From: Syntrophobotulus glycolicus DSM 8271 | GTDB taxonomy: Bacteria; Bacillota; Desulfitobacteriia; Desulfitobacteriales; Syntrophobotulaceae | NCBI RefSeq assembly: GCF_000190635.1 | Contig: NC_015172.1 | Coordinates: 434,001 to 498,000 of the forward strand | DNA length: 64,000 nucleotides | Direction: 5' to 3' | Part shown: in pieces, positions 53,804 through 63,777 of the stretch | Numbering within the stretch: position 1 is the stretch's first letter | How the letters are laid out: the number at the start of each line of letters is the position of its first letter | Program-made: the position numbers and the translations under genes | The notes under the pieces: model-generated | Databases searched by the model: none | Told to the model about the DNA's origin: nothing | Seen by the model: the letters and a program-made list of their open reading frames with translations, nothing else

Positions 53804-53838
53804 AACCGCCATATACGAAGGCGGTTATTTTATTTTTT
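53804..53838 (+). terminator. intrinsic terminator between ribozyme and glmS
   Basis: AACCGCC and GGCGGTT flank a nine-base loop, followed by ATTTTATTTTTT. It lies 36 bases before the glmS start codon, on the coding strand, so glmS needs readthrough or a promoter downstream. Confidence 0.75.
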
Positions 53839-53874
53839 GATGAAGAATGAGATGTAAAGAGGAGAGAGACTAAT

Positions 53875-55698
53875 ATGTGCGGTATCGTAGGTTATATCGG
53901 GAAACGCCAGGCTGTGCCTGTGCTGATAGACGGTCTGAAAAAGCTTGAATACAGGGGATATGATTCAGCCGGGATCGCGGTTCTTGAGCCTGAAGGGATC
54001 AGATTAGCCAAAAGCGTGGGAAAGCTGGCTGCATTAGAGGAAAGGATCGCCAACAAGACTTTTGATTCTTGTATTGGGATTGGGCATACGCGCTGGGCGA
54101 CACATGGTAAGCCTTCAGATCAAAATGCCCATCCTCATCTGGATTGTAAGGGCAATTTTGCTGTCGTGCATAATGGTATCATTGAAAACTACCTCGAGCT
54201 TCGGGAATGGCTTATCGACAGAGGGCACAGTTTTGTCTCGGAAACAGATACCGAGGTATTGTCCCATCTTGTAGAGGAATATGATGGAGGAGATCTAGAA
54301 GAGGCTGTCCGCAAAACAATTGCCCGGATAGAAGGGTCTTTTGCCATGGTTGTGATGAGCCGGAACAATCCGGGGTGTCTCGTCGCGGCGCGTAAAGCCA
54401 GTCCGATGGTTGTCGGCATTGGTGAAGAAGAATACTTTATTGCCAGTGATATCCCCGCTATCTTAAATCACACTCGCGATACCTATATTATGGAGGACGG
54501 CGAAATTGTGATCATCTCAGACAGCGGCATAAGGTTTACTGACTTTAAAGGCGGGCACAGGGAAAAAATAGTCTTTCAAGTAAGCTGGGACCCTATCTCT
54601 GCTGAAAAAGGCGGATATGAGCATTTTATGCTGAAAGAGATTTTCGAACAGCCCAAAGCGTTGAAGGATACTCTTTCCGGAAGGCTGCAGGATGGTGAGG
54701 TAATCCTGCAGGAAGTAGATCTTACGCCTGAGGACATTCATAATTTTAACAAAGTAGCTATTGTTGCTTGCGGAACCGCTTACCATGCCGGGTTAATTGG
54801 GCGCAAGCTCATTGAAAAATGGGTGAGAATACCGGTCGAAGTGGATATCGCCTCAGAATTCAGGTACAGGGCCCCACTCATCGATGACCGGACCCTGGTC
54901 ATTGTAATCAGTCAATCGGGAGAAACGGCTGATACATTGGCTGCACTCAAGGAATCCAAGCGGCTGGGGGCAAGAGTAATCGCCATAACCAATGTTGTCG
55001 GCAGTTCAGTGGCCAGAGAAGCGGACGATGTGATCTATACCTGGGCTGGTCCGGAAATAGCCGTGGCTTCAACCAAAGCATATACTACCCAGATCGAGGG
55101 AATCGTCCTGCTGGCGTTATACCTGACACAGTCCAAAGGGACCATGCCTGAGGAATGGATAGGAGAGATCATCGGCGAACTGAGAAAAATCCCTGAAAAA
55201 GCGGAAGAAATATTAAAAAATGCTCAGGCGATTGAACAGATGGTCAGTTTGTTTGATGATGTGACAAGTGCGTTTTTCCTGGGAAGGGGCCTTGACTGGT
55301 CAGTTGCGCTGGAAGGGGCGCTGAAGCTCAAGGAAATATCCTATATTCATGCCGAGGCTTATGCGGCAGGGGAACTGAAACATGGTACTCTTGCCCTGAT
55401 TACTGAGCAAACACCGGTTATTGCCCTGGCAACCCAACGCGACCTTTATGAGAAGACTTTGTCCAATATCATTGAAGTAAAGGCCCGTGACGCCAAGGTA
55501 ATCGGGTTTACCTTTGCAGGCAACAGCTCATTTGAAAAAACCGTGGATCAGGTCTTTTTCCTGCCTGATACAGTGAATGAACTCGCCCCACTATTGATGG
55601 TTATCCCTCTGCAGCTTTTATCCTATTATGTGTCGGTAGCAAGGGACAATGATGTGGATAAGCCAAGGAATCTGGCCAAGAGTGTGACGGTGGAGTAA
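53875..55698 (+). CDS. glmS: glutamine-fructose-6-phosphate aminotransferase (isomerizing)
   Basis: The 607-residue enzyme makes glucosamine-6-phosphate, the first step to UDP-GlcNAc. It begins MCGIVGYIGKRQAVP with C2 as glutaminase nucleophile, contains GHTRWATHG, two SIS sugar-isomerase domains (VACGTAYHAG; SQSGETADTLAAL; FLGRGLDWSVALEGALKLKE) and ends in KSVTVE. AGAGGAGAGAG precedes the ATG. Its leader carries a glmS ribozyme and an intrinsic terminator. Confidence 0.97.
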   Translation: MCGIVGYIGKRQAVPVLIDGLKKLEYRGYDSAGIAVLEPEGIRLAKSVGKLAALEERIANKTFDSCIGIGHTRWATHGKPSDQNAHPHLDCKGNFAVVHNGIIENYLELREWLIDRGHSFVSETDTEVLSHLVEEYDGGDLEEAVRKTIARIEGSFAMVVMSRNNPGCLVAARKASPMVVGIGEEEYFIASDIPAILNHTRDTYIMEDGEIVIISDSGIRFTDFKGGHREKIVFQVSWDPISAEKGGYEHFMLKEIFEQPKALKDTLSGRLQDGEVILQEVDLTPEDIHNFNKVAIVACGTAYHAGLIGRKLIEKWVRIPVEVDIASEFRYRAPLIDDRTLVIVISQSGETADTLAALKESKRLGARVIAITNVVGSSVAREADDVIYTWAGPEIAVASTKAYTTQIEGIVLLALYLTQSKGTMPEEWIGEIIGELRKIPEKAEEILKNAQAIEQMVSLFDDVTSAFFLGRGLDWSVALEGALKLKEISYIHAEAYAAGELKHGTLALITEQTPVIALATQRDLYEKTLSNIIEVKARDAKVIGFTFAGNSSFEKTVDQVFFLPDTVNELAPLLMVIPLQLLSYYVSVARDNDVDKPRNLAKSVTVE

Positions 55699-55737
55699 AA
55701 TACCCGATGATGATAACAGAAAGGTAAACCAGATCGG

Positions 55738-55766
55738 AAAAGAGGCATTAGGCGTGCCTCTTTTTG
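55738..55766 (+). terminator. intrinsic terminator after glmS
   Basis: AAAAGAGGC pairs with GCCTCTTTTT around a short loop. Confidence 0.9.
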
Positions 55767-55842
55767 GTTATTCATGCTCTTATAAATGATATAAAATAAC
55801 CCCTCTATAACAATAAACTGACAACTTAAATGGATGTAAGAG

Positions 55843-55871
55843 TTGTTTGATAAGTAAAAAAATGCTATAAT
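55843..55871 (+). promoter_or_regulatory. promoter of the glycine betaine transporter operon
   Basis: TTGTTT, 17 bases and TATAAT lie 72 bases before the first gene. Confidence 0.55.
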
Positions 55872-55943
55872 ATTTAAATAAAGAATTAAAGTCCAGTAAT
55901 AGGAAAATAATAAATTGTGCCAATCTGAAACAAGGAGGAGTAA

Positions 55944-57149
55944 ATGGCGGAAAACGATAAGATTGTTGTGAAAAACTTGATTAAAATATTTCAGAACTAT
56001 CCCCAGAAGGTTTTGAATCTCATTGAAAAAGGAAAGAGTAAAGAACAGATTCTTGAAGAAACCGGACAGACAGTAGGAATCAACAATGTCAGCTTTACCG
56101 TTAAACATGGTGAGATCTTTGTAGTCATGGGTCTTTCGGGGAGTGGCAAATCGACCATCTTACGATGTATCAACAGGTTGATTAAGCCTAGCTTTGGAGA
56201 AATATTTATTGATGACATAGATATTACAAAGCTTAAACACAAGGAACTTCGAAGATTTCGGCAGGAAAAGATCGCAATGGTCTTTCAACAGTTTGCCTTA
56301 CTGCCGCACCGGACAGTTTTGCAAAATACGGTTTATGGTCTGGAGATCAAAGGGATTGCGAAAAAGGACCGTGAAGCGAAAGCCCTTGCGGTTCTGAATA
56401 TGGTTGGATTAAAAGGCTGGGAAAATAAATACCCTTCGCAATTGAGCGGGGGGATGAAACAGCGTGTCGGCTTAGCCAGAGCCCTGACAAATAATACGGA
56501 TATTTTATTGATGGATGAGGCTTTTAGTGCTCTGGATCCTTTGATCCGAGAAGAAATGCAGGATGAGCTGTTAAGCCTTCAGCAGAAAATGAATAAAACG
56601 ATTGTCTTTATTACGCATGACTTGAATGAGGCGCTTAAATTAGGAGACAGGATAGCCTTTTTAAAAGACGGGGAATTGATCCAGGTAGGCACGCCTGAGG
56701 AAATCATTACAAATCCCGGTGATGATTATGTTGAAAAATTTGTGAGGGGAGTTGACCGGAGCAAGCTTCTTACAGCTGTGGATGTCATGAACAAACCGCA
56801 TCCATTAGTCACAAGGCGGGACGGGCCGAGCGTTGTGTTGAGGATCATGAAAGAATATGGGATATCCAGTGTATTTGTGGTGGACAGAGAAAAACGTCTT
56901 CAGGGGATTATTACTGCCGAAGAAGCGATTACGGCTAAAAATTCCGGAATATCCAGTTTGAATGAATATGAACTGGTTCAGGGCTTAGTTGTTGAAGAAG
57001 ATACCCCGATTCAAGAGATTATGGATTTACTTGTAGACAGCAAACTGCCGATAGCTGTAATTGATAAGGAAAACAAGATGCAGGGAATTATTATCAGAGG
57101 ATCTGTTCTTGCCGCGCTCTCTTCGAAAGGAGGCGGGGCGAATGACTAA
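55944..57149 (+). CDS. opuAA: glycine betaine/proline ABC transporter ATP-binding protein
   Basis: The 401-residue ATPase has the OpuAA-type N-terminus (KNLIKIFQNYPQKVLNLIEKG), P-loop GLSGSGKST at 63-71, signature LSGGMKQRVGLARAL, Walker B ILLMDEAFSALD and two C-terminal CBS domains from about residue 280. CBS domains of this transporter type sense ionic strength or c-di-AMP. AAGGAGGAG precedes the ATG. It overlaps the permease gene by eight bases. Confidence 0.93.
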   Translation: MAENDKIVVKNLIKIFQNYPQKVLNLIEKGKSKEQILEETGQTVGINNVSFTVKHGEIFVVMGLSGSGKSTILRCINRLIKPSFGEIFIDDIDITKLKHKELRRFRQEKIAMVFQQFALLPHRTVLQNTVYGLEIKGIAKKDREAKALAVLNMVGLKGWENKYPSQLSGGMKQRVGLARALTNNTDILLMDEAFSALDPLIREEMQDELLSLQQKMNKTIVFITHDLNEALKLGDRIAFLKDGELIQVGTPEEIITNPGDDYVEKFVRGVDRSKLLTAVDVMNKPHPLVTRRDGPSVVLRIMKEYGISSVFVVDREKRLQGIITAEEAITAKNSGISSLNEYELVQGLVVEEDTPIQEIMDLLVDSKLPIAVIDKENKMQGIIIRGSVLAALSSKGGGAND

Positions 57150-57981
57150 GATCCCGATAGCTGAGCTGGTTGATCAGGGAGTAAAAGACTTACAATATCA
57201 TTACGGCGAGATTTTGGACACTTTTGCCAAAGAAATCAACAGCTGGATCAAAACCCTCGGCCAGTTATTGCTGCTCATTCCATGGTGGGCGCTTATTGTG
57301 GTATTCGCTCTAGTGGCTTGGCGGGCAAAGGGGTGGAAGCTTGCAGCCGGAACGGCAGCCGGTTTGGGCCTGATTTATAATCTGAATTTATGGCCGGCTT
57401 TTCTGGATACACTTATCCTCGTGATGATTTCGGCGCTTGTATCGATGGCGGTCGGGATACCATTAGGTATACTGGCGGCGAAAAACGACAAGTTCAATTG
57501 GCTGATTTCCCCGGTCTTGGATTTTATGCAGACGATGCCTGCTTATGTCTACCTTATTCCGGCCCTCCTGTTTTTTGGCATAGGAAAGGTTCCGGCCGTG
57601 TTTGCTACGGTAGTATTTTCCATGCCTCCGGCAATAAGGCTGACCAATTTAGGTATTCGGCAGGTGCCGGTGGAATTGGTGGAGGTCGGAGAGGCTTTCG
57701 GTTCAAAACCCGGGCAGCTCCTTTTGAAGATTCAATTGCCTGTAGCTTTGCCGACAATTATGGCAGGGATTAATCAAACGATGATGCTTTCACTGTCAAT
57801 GGTGGTCATATCGTCCATGATTGGAGCGGGAGGGCTTGGCGGGGGAGTATTGGAGGCTATTTCACAGCTGAAAATCGGAATGGGATTTGAATATGGCGTT
57901 GCCGTTGTGATTATGGCCATTATTTTAGATCGAATTTCTCAGGGAATCGGACGTTCTTTAAGAACGGAAGACAATAAATAA
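57142..57981 (+). CDS. opuAB: glycine betaine/proline ABC transporter permease
   Basis: The 279-residue protein has six to seven membrane helices and the permease loop (LGIRQVPVELVEVGEAFGSKPGQLLLKIQLPVALP). ATG 57142 follows AAAGGAGG and overlaps the ATPase gene by eight bases. It imports compatible solutes in osmotic stress. Unlike some Opu permeases it has no fused binding domain; that is encoded next. Confidence 0.93.
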   Translation: MTKIPIAELVDQGVKDLQYHYGEILDTFAKEINSWIKTLGQLLLLIPWWALIVVFALVAWRAKGWKLAAGTAAGLGLIYNLNLWPAFLDTLILVMISALVSMAVGIPLGILAAKNDKFNWLISPVLDFMQTMPAYVYLIPALLFFGIGKVPAVFATVVFSMPPAIRLTNLGIRQVPVELVEVGEAFGSKPGQLLLKIQLPVALPTIMAGINQTMMLSLSMVVISSMIGAGGLGGGVLEAISQLKIGMGFEYGVAVVIMAIILDRISQGIGRSLRTEDNK

Positions 57982-58002
57982 AAATAAGGGGGAACCGGGA
58001 GT

Positions 58003-58890
58003 ATGAGAAGGCACAATGGATGGAAGAGGCTGATCCTGACAGGAATGATTGCCGTGCTGATGATTAGCCTGATGGCAGGGTGTTCAACAGATCAGAGCAA
58101 TAAGCCCGCGGAGGGGAAAGGCACAGTTAATATCGGTTATGTGAATTGGGCAGAATGCATAGCAGCAAGTAATCTCTGGAAAGTAATTTTAGAAGACCAA
58201 AATTATACGGTTAACCTCACACAGCTTGATGTCGCCCCGCTCTTTGTGGGACTGAACAAAGGGGATATCGATGTATTTATGGATGCCTGGCTGCCGATTA
58301 CACACCAAACTTATTGGAACGAATACAAAGATACGCTTGAGGATTATGGGATATGGTATCAGGAACCAGCCAAAATAGGTATTGTTGTCCCGAAATATGT
58401 AACCCTTGATTCCATTGCCCAGCTTAAAGAGAATGGGGATAAATTCGAGAAAAAGATCATCGGTATTGATGCAGGAGCGGGTATTATGAAGGCAGCTGCG
58501 GCGGCAAATAAAAAATATGCTCTCGGTTTTGATGTCGTACAGGGAAGCGAACCCGCCATGATGGCCGCTCTGGACAACGCCTACGCAAAAAATGAATGGA
58601 TCGCTGTTACCGGGTGGAGTCCGCACTGGATGTTCGCAAAATATAGTCTGAAATATTTGGACGATCCGGAAAAAGAATTCGGAGAAGCCGAAGAAATCCA
58701 TATTGTTGCCAATAATCAATTTAGCGGTAAGCAACCGGATGTTGCGGCCATGTTGAAGAAGTTTAAGATGACAGATGCCCAGATCGGCACCCTGGAGGAT
58801 TTTATTAATAATGGAATGCAGCCGTCTGAAGCGGCAAAGAAATGGATAGCAGAAAATAAAGATACCGTTGATGAATGGATAAAGGAATAA
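58003..58890 (+). CDS. opuAC: glycine betaine-binding lipoprotein
   Basis: The 295-residue protein has a lipobox LMAGC (C27) and an OpuAC-type binding domain (IGYVNWAECIAASNLWKVIL, DVFMDAWLPITHQTYW, VTGWSPHWMFAKY) whose tryptophans form the aromatic cage for quaternary amines. It delivers betaine to the permease. Gene spacing of 21 bases shows one operon. Confidence 0.94.
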   Translation: MRRHNGWKRLILTGMIAVLMISLMAGCSTDQSNKPAEGKGTVNIGYVNWAECIAASNLWKVILEDQNYTVNLTQLDVAPLFVGLNKGDIDVFMDAWLPITHQTYWNEYKDTLEDYGIWYQEPAKIGIVVPKYVTLDSIAQLKENGDKFEKKIIGIDAGAGIMKAAAAANKKYALGFDVVQGSEPAMMAALDNAYAKNEWIAVTGWSPHWMFAKYSLKYLDDPEKEFGEAEEIHIVANNQFSGKQPDVAAMLKKFKMTDAQIGTLEDFINNGMQPSEAAKKWIAENKDTVDEWIKE

Positions 58891-58944
58891 AAATCTGAGC
58901 GGCGAGACCTTGTTAGAAAACATTAATCAGTAAATTCCGAATGG

Positions 58945-58988
58945 TATGCTCCCCTTGAGCTGAGATTGATCGCTCTGAGGGGAGCATA
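58945..58988 (+). terminator. hairpin after the betaine transporter operon
   Basis: TATGCTCCCCT pairs perfectly with AGGGGAGCATA; the T-run is weak (TAATATAATATG). Confidence 0.6.
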
Positions 58989-59142
58989 TAATATAATATG
59001 TTCGGATCTTTTTTATTGTTAAAGGATGAGAGAGGAAATGTCCCCTTAGTGTTGCTGGGAAATAAAAAAGTCTTTGGTCTGAAATATTAAATTCAATGAT
59101 ATAATGATATCCAGACAATACATTGCTGGAGATTATTTTTTT

Positions 59143-60708
59143 ATGATACAAAAGATCGGCATATTTGCCCTTTTTAAACAGGATTTCCGTCTGAAATTGT
59201 TTTGGGAAGGGACCATAATCGGCATATTTGTAGGAATTCTTATTGTAGGGTTTCGTCTGGCACTGGAAAAAGCAGAGATATTTCGGGAGCAAATATATAT
59301 TTTTTTAAAAACACAGGGAGCATATGGCCTGTTGCTTTTGTTTTCGATGTTAATTTTGATCGGCTTGTTTTTATCTTATATCGTAGATAAAGTTCCTTTG
59401 GTTGGCGGCAGTGGGATCCCGCAAGTCAAGGGAGTGATACAACGAGAGTTTAAGGTTAATCACCCTGTCCTTTTAATCGCGGGTAAATTCTCGGGAGGGA
59501 TACTCGGCATAGGCGCGGGCTTGTCTCTGGGCAGAGAAGGCCCCTCGATTCAATTGGGAGCTGCCATGGGACAATTGATCAGCAGGAATCTGGGGAGATT
59601 AAAAATTGAGGAAAAGTATCTAATTACATGCGGAGCAAGCGCAGGACTCGCGGCGGCGTTTAATGCTCCTTTGGCAGGTGTCGTTTTTGCTCTGGAAGAA
59701 GTACACAAGAATTTCTCACCGTCGATATTGATCTCAGTCATGGCGGCTTCCATTAGCGCGGATGTCGTAACCCAAAATTTTTTTGGACAGCATCCGGTAT
59801 TTGACTTTCAAGATATCCAGATATTCCCGCTGAACTACTTGGTTTGTCTAATTGGACTGGGGATAATCTGTGGTTTATGCGGTGCATTGTTCAACCTCTC
59901 TCTGATAAAATCCATGGAATTGTATAAAATGACCAAAATACCTCAAAAGATATATCCCGTGATCCCGTTGCTGGCCGCAGGGGTGATAGGACTGTTTTTG
60001 CCCGAGGTATTAGGGGGCGGAAATAATTTAGTCCAAACACTAAGTCAGTCGGATATTCCAATGAACACGATCATGCTTCTTTTGACAGTAAAATTTATTT
60101 TCACAATGCTGAGCTACGGATCTGGTGTTCCCGGAGGAATCTTTTTGCCTTTGCTTGTATTAGGAGCGTTAACAGGAAATATCTATGGACATTATGTGAT
60201 AAATATCATGCATGGAAATATGGTTTATCTCGATAATTTTACGGTTTATGCCATGGCCGCTTATTTCACGGCGATCGTGAAAGCACCGGTAACAGGGAGC
60301 ATACTGATTACAGAAATGACAGGTTCATTTCACCATTTGCTTCCGTTAATACTTGTTTCTATGACTGCATATATCGCAGCAGATCTTTTAAAATCAAAAC
60401 CTGTTTATGATCTGCTTTATCATCGAATGATTGCACGGGAGAAGCGATCAGAAATAAAAAAAGAGCCGTCCGGCAAGGACGTTCATGAATTTGTAGTATG
60501 TCTTGGCTCGCCTCTTGATGGAAAAAAAATAAAAGAGATATCCTGGCCGGAAGACTGTTTGCTGATCAGTATTAAGCGAGGGGAGCTTGATATCATTCCA
60601 AGCGGCAATACGAGAATCAAGGCCGGCGACTATTTTTATGTGTTGGTCGAGGAGGGAGGGATAATAAAATACGAAAAGTTGTTAAAACTGAGCGGAGGAG
60701 AAGTGTGA
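59143..60708 (+). CDS. ClC-family chloride channel/transporter with TrkA-C domain
   Basis: The 521-residue protein (from ATG 59143) has the ClC filter motifs GSGIPQ (89-94), GREGP (130-134, the gating glutamate that marks proton-coupled members) and GSGVPGGIFLPLLVLGA, with about 18 membrane segments, and a C-terminal RCK/TrkA-C domain (VVCLGSPLDGKKIKEISWPEDCLLI). TrkA-C domains bind c-di-AMP in several Firmicutes transporters. An in-frame ATG at 59104 falls inside a TATAAT and lacks a ribosome-binding site. Confidence 0.9.
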   Translation: MIQKIGIFALFKQDFRLKLFWEGTIIGIFVGILIVGFRLALEKAEIFREQIYIFLKTQGAYGLLLLFSMLILIGLFLSYIVDKVPLVGGSGIPQVKGVIQREFKVNHPVLLIAGKFSGGILGIGAGLSLGREGPSIQLGAAMGQLISRNLGRLKIEEKYLITCGASAGLAAAFNAPLAGVVFALEEVHKNFSPSILISVMAASISADVVTQNFFGQHPVFDFQDIQIFPLNYLVCLIGLGIICGLCGALFNLSLIKSMELYKMTKIPQKIYPVIPLLAAGVIGLFLPEVLGGGNNLVQTLSQSDIPMNTIMLLLTVKFIFTMLSYGSGVPGGIFLPLLVLGALTGNIYGHYVINIMHGNMVYLDNFTVYAMAAYFTAIVKAPVTGSILITEMTGSFHHLLPLILVSMTAYIAADLLKSKPVYDLLYHRMIAREKRSEIKKEPSGKDVHEFVVCLGSPLDGKKIKEISWPEDCLLISIKRGELDIIPSGNTRIKAGDYFYVLVEEGGIIKYEKLLKLSGGEV

Positions 60709-60758
60709 ACAGCCGGAGTCTATTCTGAGGGGAGACTTTTGGAATATGATCATATCTT

Positions 60759-61415
60759 TTATTTTGGTAAACTCCTGATATCTTTATTGGAACCAATCAT
60801 GATCAGAATGTCTCCCTGGCGGATGACGGAGTCAGCTCCCGGTCCGGCAATAATTTCCTCCTGGCTTTTTATGGCAATAACGCTTATTCCATACCTGGCT
60901 CTTAAATTGAGCCTGCCTAAAGTTTTGTTAATAAATTCTTTGGGAGCAAACAGCTCGAAGATACTGTACTCCGGGGATATTTCGATAAAATCCAGGAAAT
61001 CATTCGTTGAAGTCAAGCTGTGCGCCAGCTTAATCCCCATGTCTCTTTCCGGGTAAATCACCCGGTCCACACCGACTTTTTCTAAAACTCTGCCGTGCAA
61101 GGCATCTTTGGCTTTGGAAATTACAGTGGGAACACCCAATTCTTTAAGCATTACGGAAACCAAAATATTTGATTGGATATCATCTCCGATCGCAACAATA
61201 GCAATATCAAAGTTGCGAATGCCGAGTTTTTTTAACGTATCTTCATCACGGGCATCAAGTTGAACCGCATGAGTGACCTCGTCGGCAATATCTTGAATTT
61301 CTTTTTCGGAATGATCAATGACCATCACTTCATATCCGGAATTGTATAGAGTGGTGGCGACACTCCGGCCGAAACGCCCAATACCGATGACGACAAATTG
61401 TTTATCTTTACCCAT
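60759..61415 (-). CDS. potassium uptake regulatory protein, TrkA/KtrA type
   Basis: The 218-residue protein has an RCK-N Rossmann domain (VVIGIGRFGRSVATTLYNSGYEV, then VVDxD-type VMVIDHSEKE) and an RCK-C domain (FAPKEFINKTLGRLNLRARYGISVIAI). It gates the TrkH/KtrB channel encoded just upstream, binding ATP/ADP and, in Bacillus relatives, c-di-AMP. Nine bases separate it from that gene. Confidence 0.94.
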   Translation of the reverse strand: MGKDKQFVVIGIGRFGRSVATTLYNSGYEVMVIDHSEKEIQDIADEVTHAVQLDARDEDTLKKLGIRNFDIAIVAIGDDIQSNILVSVMLKELGVPTVISKAKDALHGRVLEKVGVDRVIYPERDMGIKLAHSLTSTNDFLDFIEISPEYSIFELFAPKEFINKTLGRLNLRARYGISVIAIKSQEEIIAGPGADSVIRQGDILIMIGSNKDIRSLPK

Positions 61416-61424
61416 TTTGCACTC

Positions 61425-62789
61425 CTATCCAACCATAATTTTCGTTTCCGGATATTTTGCCTGATTTCCTGCCACCCGTCTTTTCCCGATGGCAAAAGCC
61501 AGGGTCAGGAAGCCTACTCTTCCGATAAACATAGTAAGAATCAATAATAACTTTCCTATATCCGAGAGGTTCGCGGTAATGCCCAAAGAAAGACCAACCG
61601 TACTGAAGGCTGAGACCGTCTCAAAAAGCAAGGGCAGAAAATCCGACCTTTCTGTCAAAGTCAGCAAGCCGGTGACCAGAATGATCCACATTATGGCTAA
61701 AGCGGCGAGGGCAACAGCTTTTTCAGTCGTCTCTTTGGCCAGGGCCCGGCCGCGGATCGTGATTTGGCGTTTGTTTTTTAGTGTACAAAAAATAGAAATG
61801 AGAATTGCGACAAAAGTCGTTGTTTTAATACCTCCGCCGGTTGAGCCGGGCGAGGTCCCAATAAACATCAGGACAATTAAGAGGAGTTTAGCCGTATCCC
61901 CCAGAGAAGAGATGTCTACCGTACTGAAGCCTGCCGATCTCGGTGTAACCGACTGAAAGAGAGAAGATAAAAGCTTGTCTTGAATACTGAGATTTCCAAG
62001 AGTGTTCGTGTTATTGAATTCCAGGAGAAAAAAGATAATCGCACCTGCTAAGATCAGGATTCCTGTTGTTCTTAAGACAAGCCAGGAATGCAGACTGATC
62101 TTCCGAAAACGCTTGGAATAGATTTCAGAGATGACGGCAAAACCAAGACCGCCGATAATAATCAGAGTCATTATGGTGAGATTGATCACGATGTCGTGAT
62201 GAAAATCCATCAAACTATTTCCCAATAAATCGAATCCGGCATTATTAAACGCTGAGATCGCATGAAAGAGGGAAAAATAGAGGGCCTTCCCAAAGCTCAT
62301 GTAGGAGGACCATCTGAGAAAAAGAATGATGACCGCTATCCCTTCAAGGATAAAGGCAAACAAAAAAACATATTTGGCCAGCTTGACAATGCCTTCCAAG
62401 GAAGACTGGTTGTAAGCTTCTTGAAGGATCATTCTTTCTTTGAGATTAATTTTTCTGCCCAGGAGAATAGCAAAAAAAGAGGCGATTGTCATAAAGCCCA
62501 GACCGCCGATCTGCATCAAAACCATCAGGACGATTTGGCCAAAAACGGAAAAAACAGCGCTTGTGTCCACAACAGCCAAACCGGTGACACAGACGGCAGA
62601 TGTTGAAGTAAATAACGCATCAAGAAAAGTCAGCCCCAGATGATCTGCGGTAGATACAGGTAAAGTAAGTAAAAAAGTCCCGATCAGAATAACGGACAGG
62701 AAACCCAAGGCTAGGATTTGCGCGGGAGATCTGCCTTGTTTTTTTGGCGTTGCTGCTGATCTGTCAGTGATTTTAAATATCTCACTCAT
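61425..62789 (-). CDS. potassium transporter TrkH/KtrB family
   Basis: The 454-residue protein has four M1-P-M2 repeats with filter-like segments (TSTSAVCVTGLAV, HAISAFNNAGFDL, VTPRSAGFSTV, ETVSAFSTVGLSLG). It forms the sodium- or proton-linked potassium channel of a KtrAB system. ATG 62789 follows AAGGAG; the frame runs to 62831. It is translated with the TrkA-type gene downstream. Confidence 0.95.
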   Translation of the reverse strand: MSEIFKITDRSAATPKKQGRSPAQILALGFLSVILIGTFLLTLPVSTADHLGLTFLDALFTSTSAVCVTGLAVVDTSAVFSVFGQIVLMVLMQIGGLGFMTIASFFAILLGRKINLKERMILQEAYNQSSLEGIVKLAKYVFLFAFILEGIAVIILFLRWSSYMSFGKALYFSLFHAISAFNNAGFDLLGNSLMDFHHDIVINLTIMTLIIIGGLGFAVISEIYSKRFRKISLHSWLVLRTTGILILAGAIIFFLLEFNNTNTLGNLSIQDKLLSSLFQSVTPRSAGFSTVDISSLGDTAKLLLIVLMFIGTSPGSTGGGIKTTTFVAILISIFCTLKNKRQITIRGRALAKETTEKAVALAALAIMWIILVTGLLTLTERSDFLPLLFETVSAFSTVGLSLGITANLSDIGKLLLILTMFIGRVGFLTLAFAIGKRRVAGNQAKYPETKIMVG

Positions 62790-63073
62790 ACCATTCTCCT
62801 TAGGGAAAAAGAATAGATTTTGATGATTCAAATCTCGTCCTTAGTCTATTAAATATTAACAAAAAAAGATCAAGGAATCCAGGGAGAGCAGGAGAATAAT
62901 CATCATGATCATCTTGCGGCTGCAACAATATTCAGATTGTGCTCTTATCATTTGATTTGGGATATGCTACATTAAAGAGAGGTTTCTTCTCGGATTTGGG
63001 ATATTGCAGATGGAAATACCTTAATGAAAGTGTTGAGATTTGGATGATTATCATTTGAAAAGGAGAGTCGTCG

Positions 63074-63691
63074 ATGAAAATAGTGCCTGCTTCATTTGAA
63101 ATTCTTGACAATATTAACGGAGAGGAAATGTTAAAACAAATCGAGCTTATCGGAAGAGTATGCTATAAGAGTGAAGATAGAATTACGGCCGATTCTTCGA
63201 AAAGCTTTGTTTCGAGAATATTAAAAAGTGGGCATGAATCTGTGATTGAGCATGCGAAGGTTTCGGTCAGAATCATTTGTGACCGAGGGATTACTCATGA
63301 AATCGTTCGTCACCGAATTGCCAGCTACAGTCAGGAAAGTACCCGCTACTGCAATTATGCTCAAAATAAGTTTGGAAACGAGCTGGCATTTATCAGGCCT
63401 GTGTTCTGGAAGGAAGATGAATCGAAATACCATATTTGGGTAGAGACCATGAAGCAGATAGAAATCAATTACAATACATTAATAGAAATGGGGGCTAAGC
63501 CGGAAGAGGCTAGAAGTATTCTGCCCAACAGCCTGAAGACGGAAATCGTCATGACCATGAATCTGCGCGAGTGGAGACATTTCTTCAAGCTTAGAGCTTC
63601 CACCAGGGCCCATCCCCAGCTGAGGGAAATCTCTATTCCCTTGTTGAATCAATTTAAGGGAATTTTTCCCGTAATATTTGACGACCTATAG
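63074..63691 (+). CDS. thyX: FAD-dependent thymidylate synthase
   Basis: The 205-residue enzyme carries the ThyX signature RHRIASYSQESTR at residues 79-91 (RHRxxSxxxxSxR). It makes dTMP from dUMP with methylene-tetrahydrofolate, FAD and NADPH, without producing dihydrofolate. AAAGGAGAG precedes the ATG. A strong terminator follows. No thyA is seen in the window. Confidence 0.96.
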   Translation: MKIVPASFEILDNINGEEMLKQIELIGRVCYKSEDRITADSSKSFVSRILKSGHESVIEHAKVSVRIICDRGITHEIVRHRIASYSQESTRYCNYAQNKFGNELAFIRPVFWKEDESKYHIWVETMKQIEINYNTLIEMGAKPEEARSILPNSLKTEIVMTMNLREWRHFFKLRASTRAHPQLREISIPLLNQFKGIFPVIFDDL

Positions 63692-63721
63692 TTTACTGTC
63701 TGCTCTGACTTTGACCATTAG

Positions 63722-63764
63722 ACAAAAACCGTTTTCAAGCTTGCCGCTTGAAAACGGTTTTTGA
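63722..63764. terminator. bidirectional terminator between thyX and the VanW gene
   Basis: CAAAAACCGTTTTCAAGC pairs perfectly with its complement over TTGCC; T-runs on both strands. Confidence 0.95.
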
Positions 63765-63777
63765 AACTGATCTGTTT

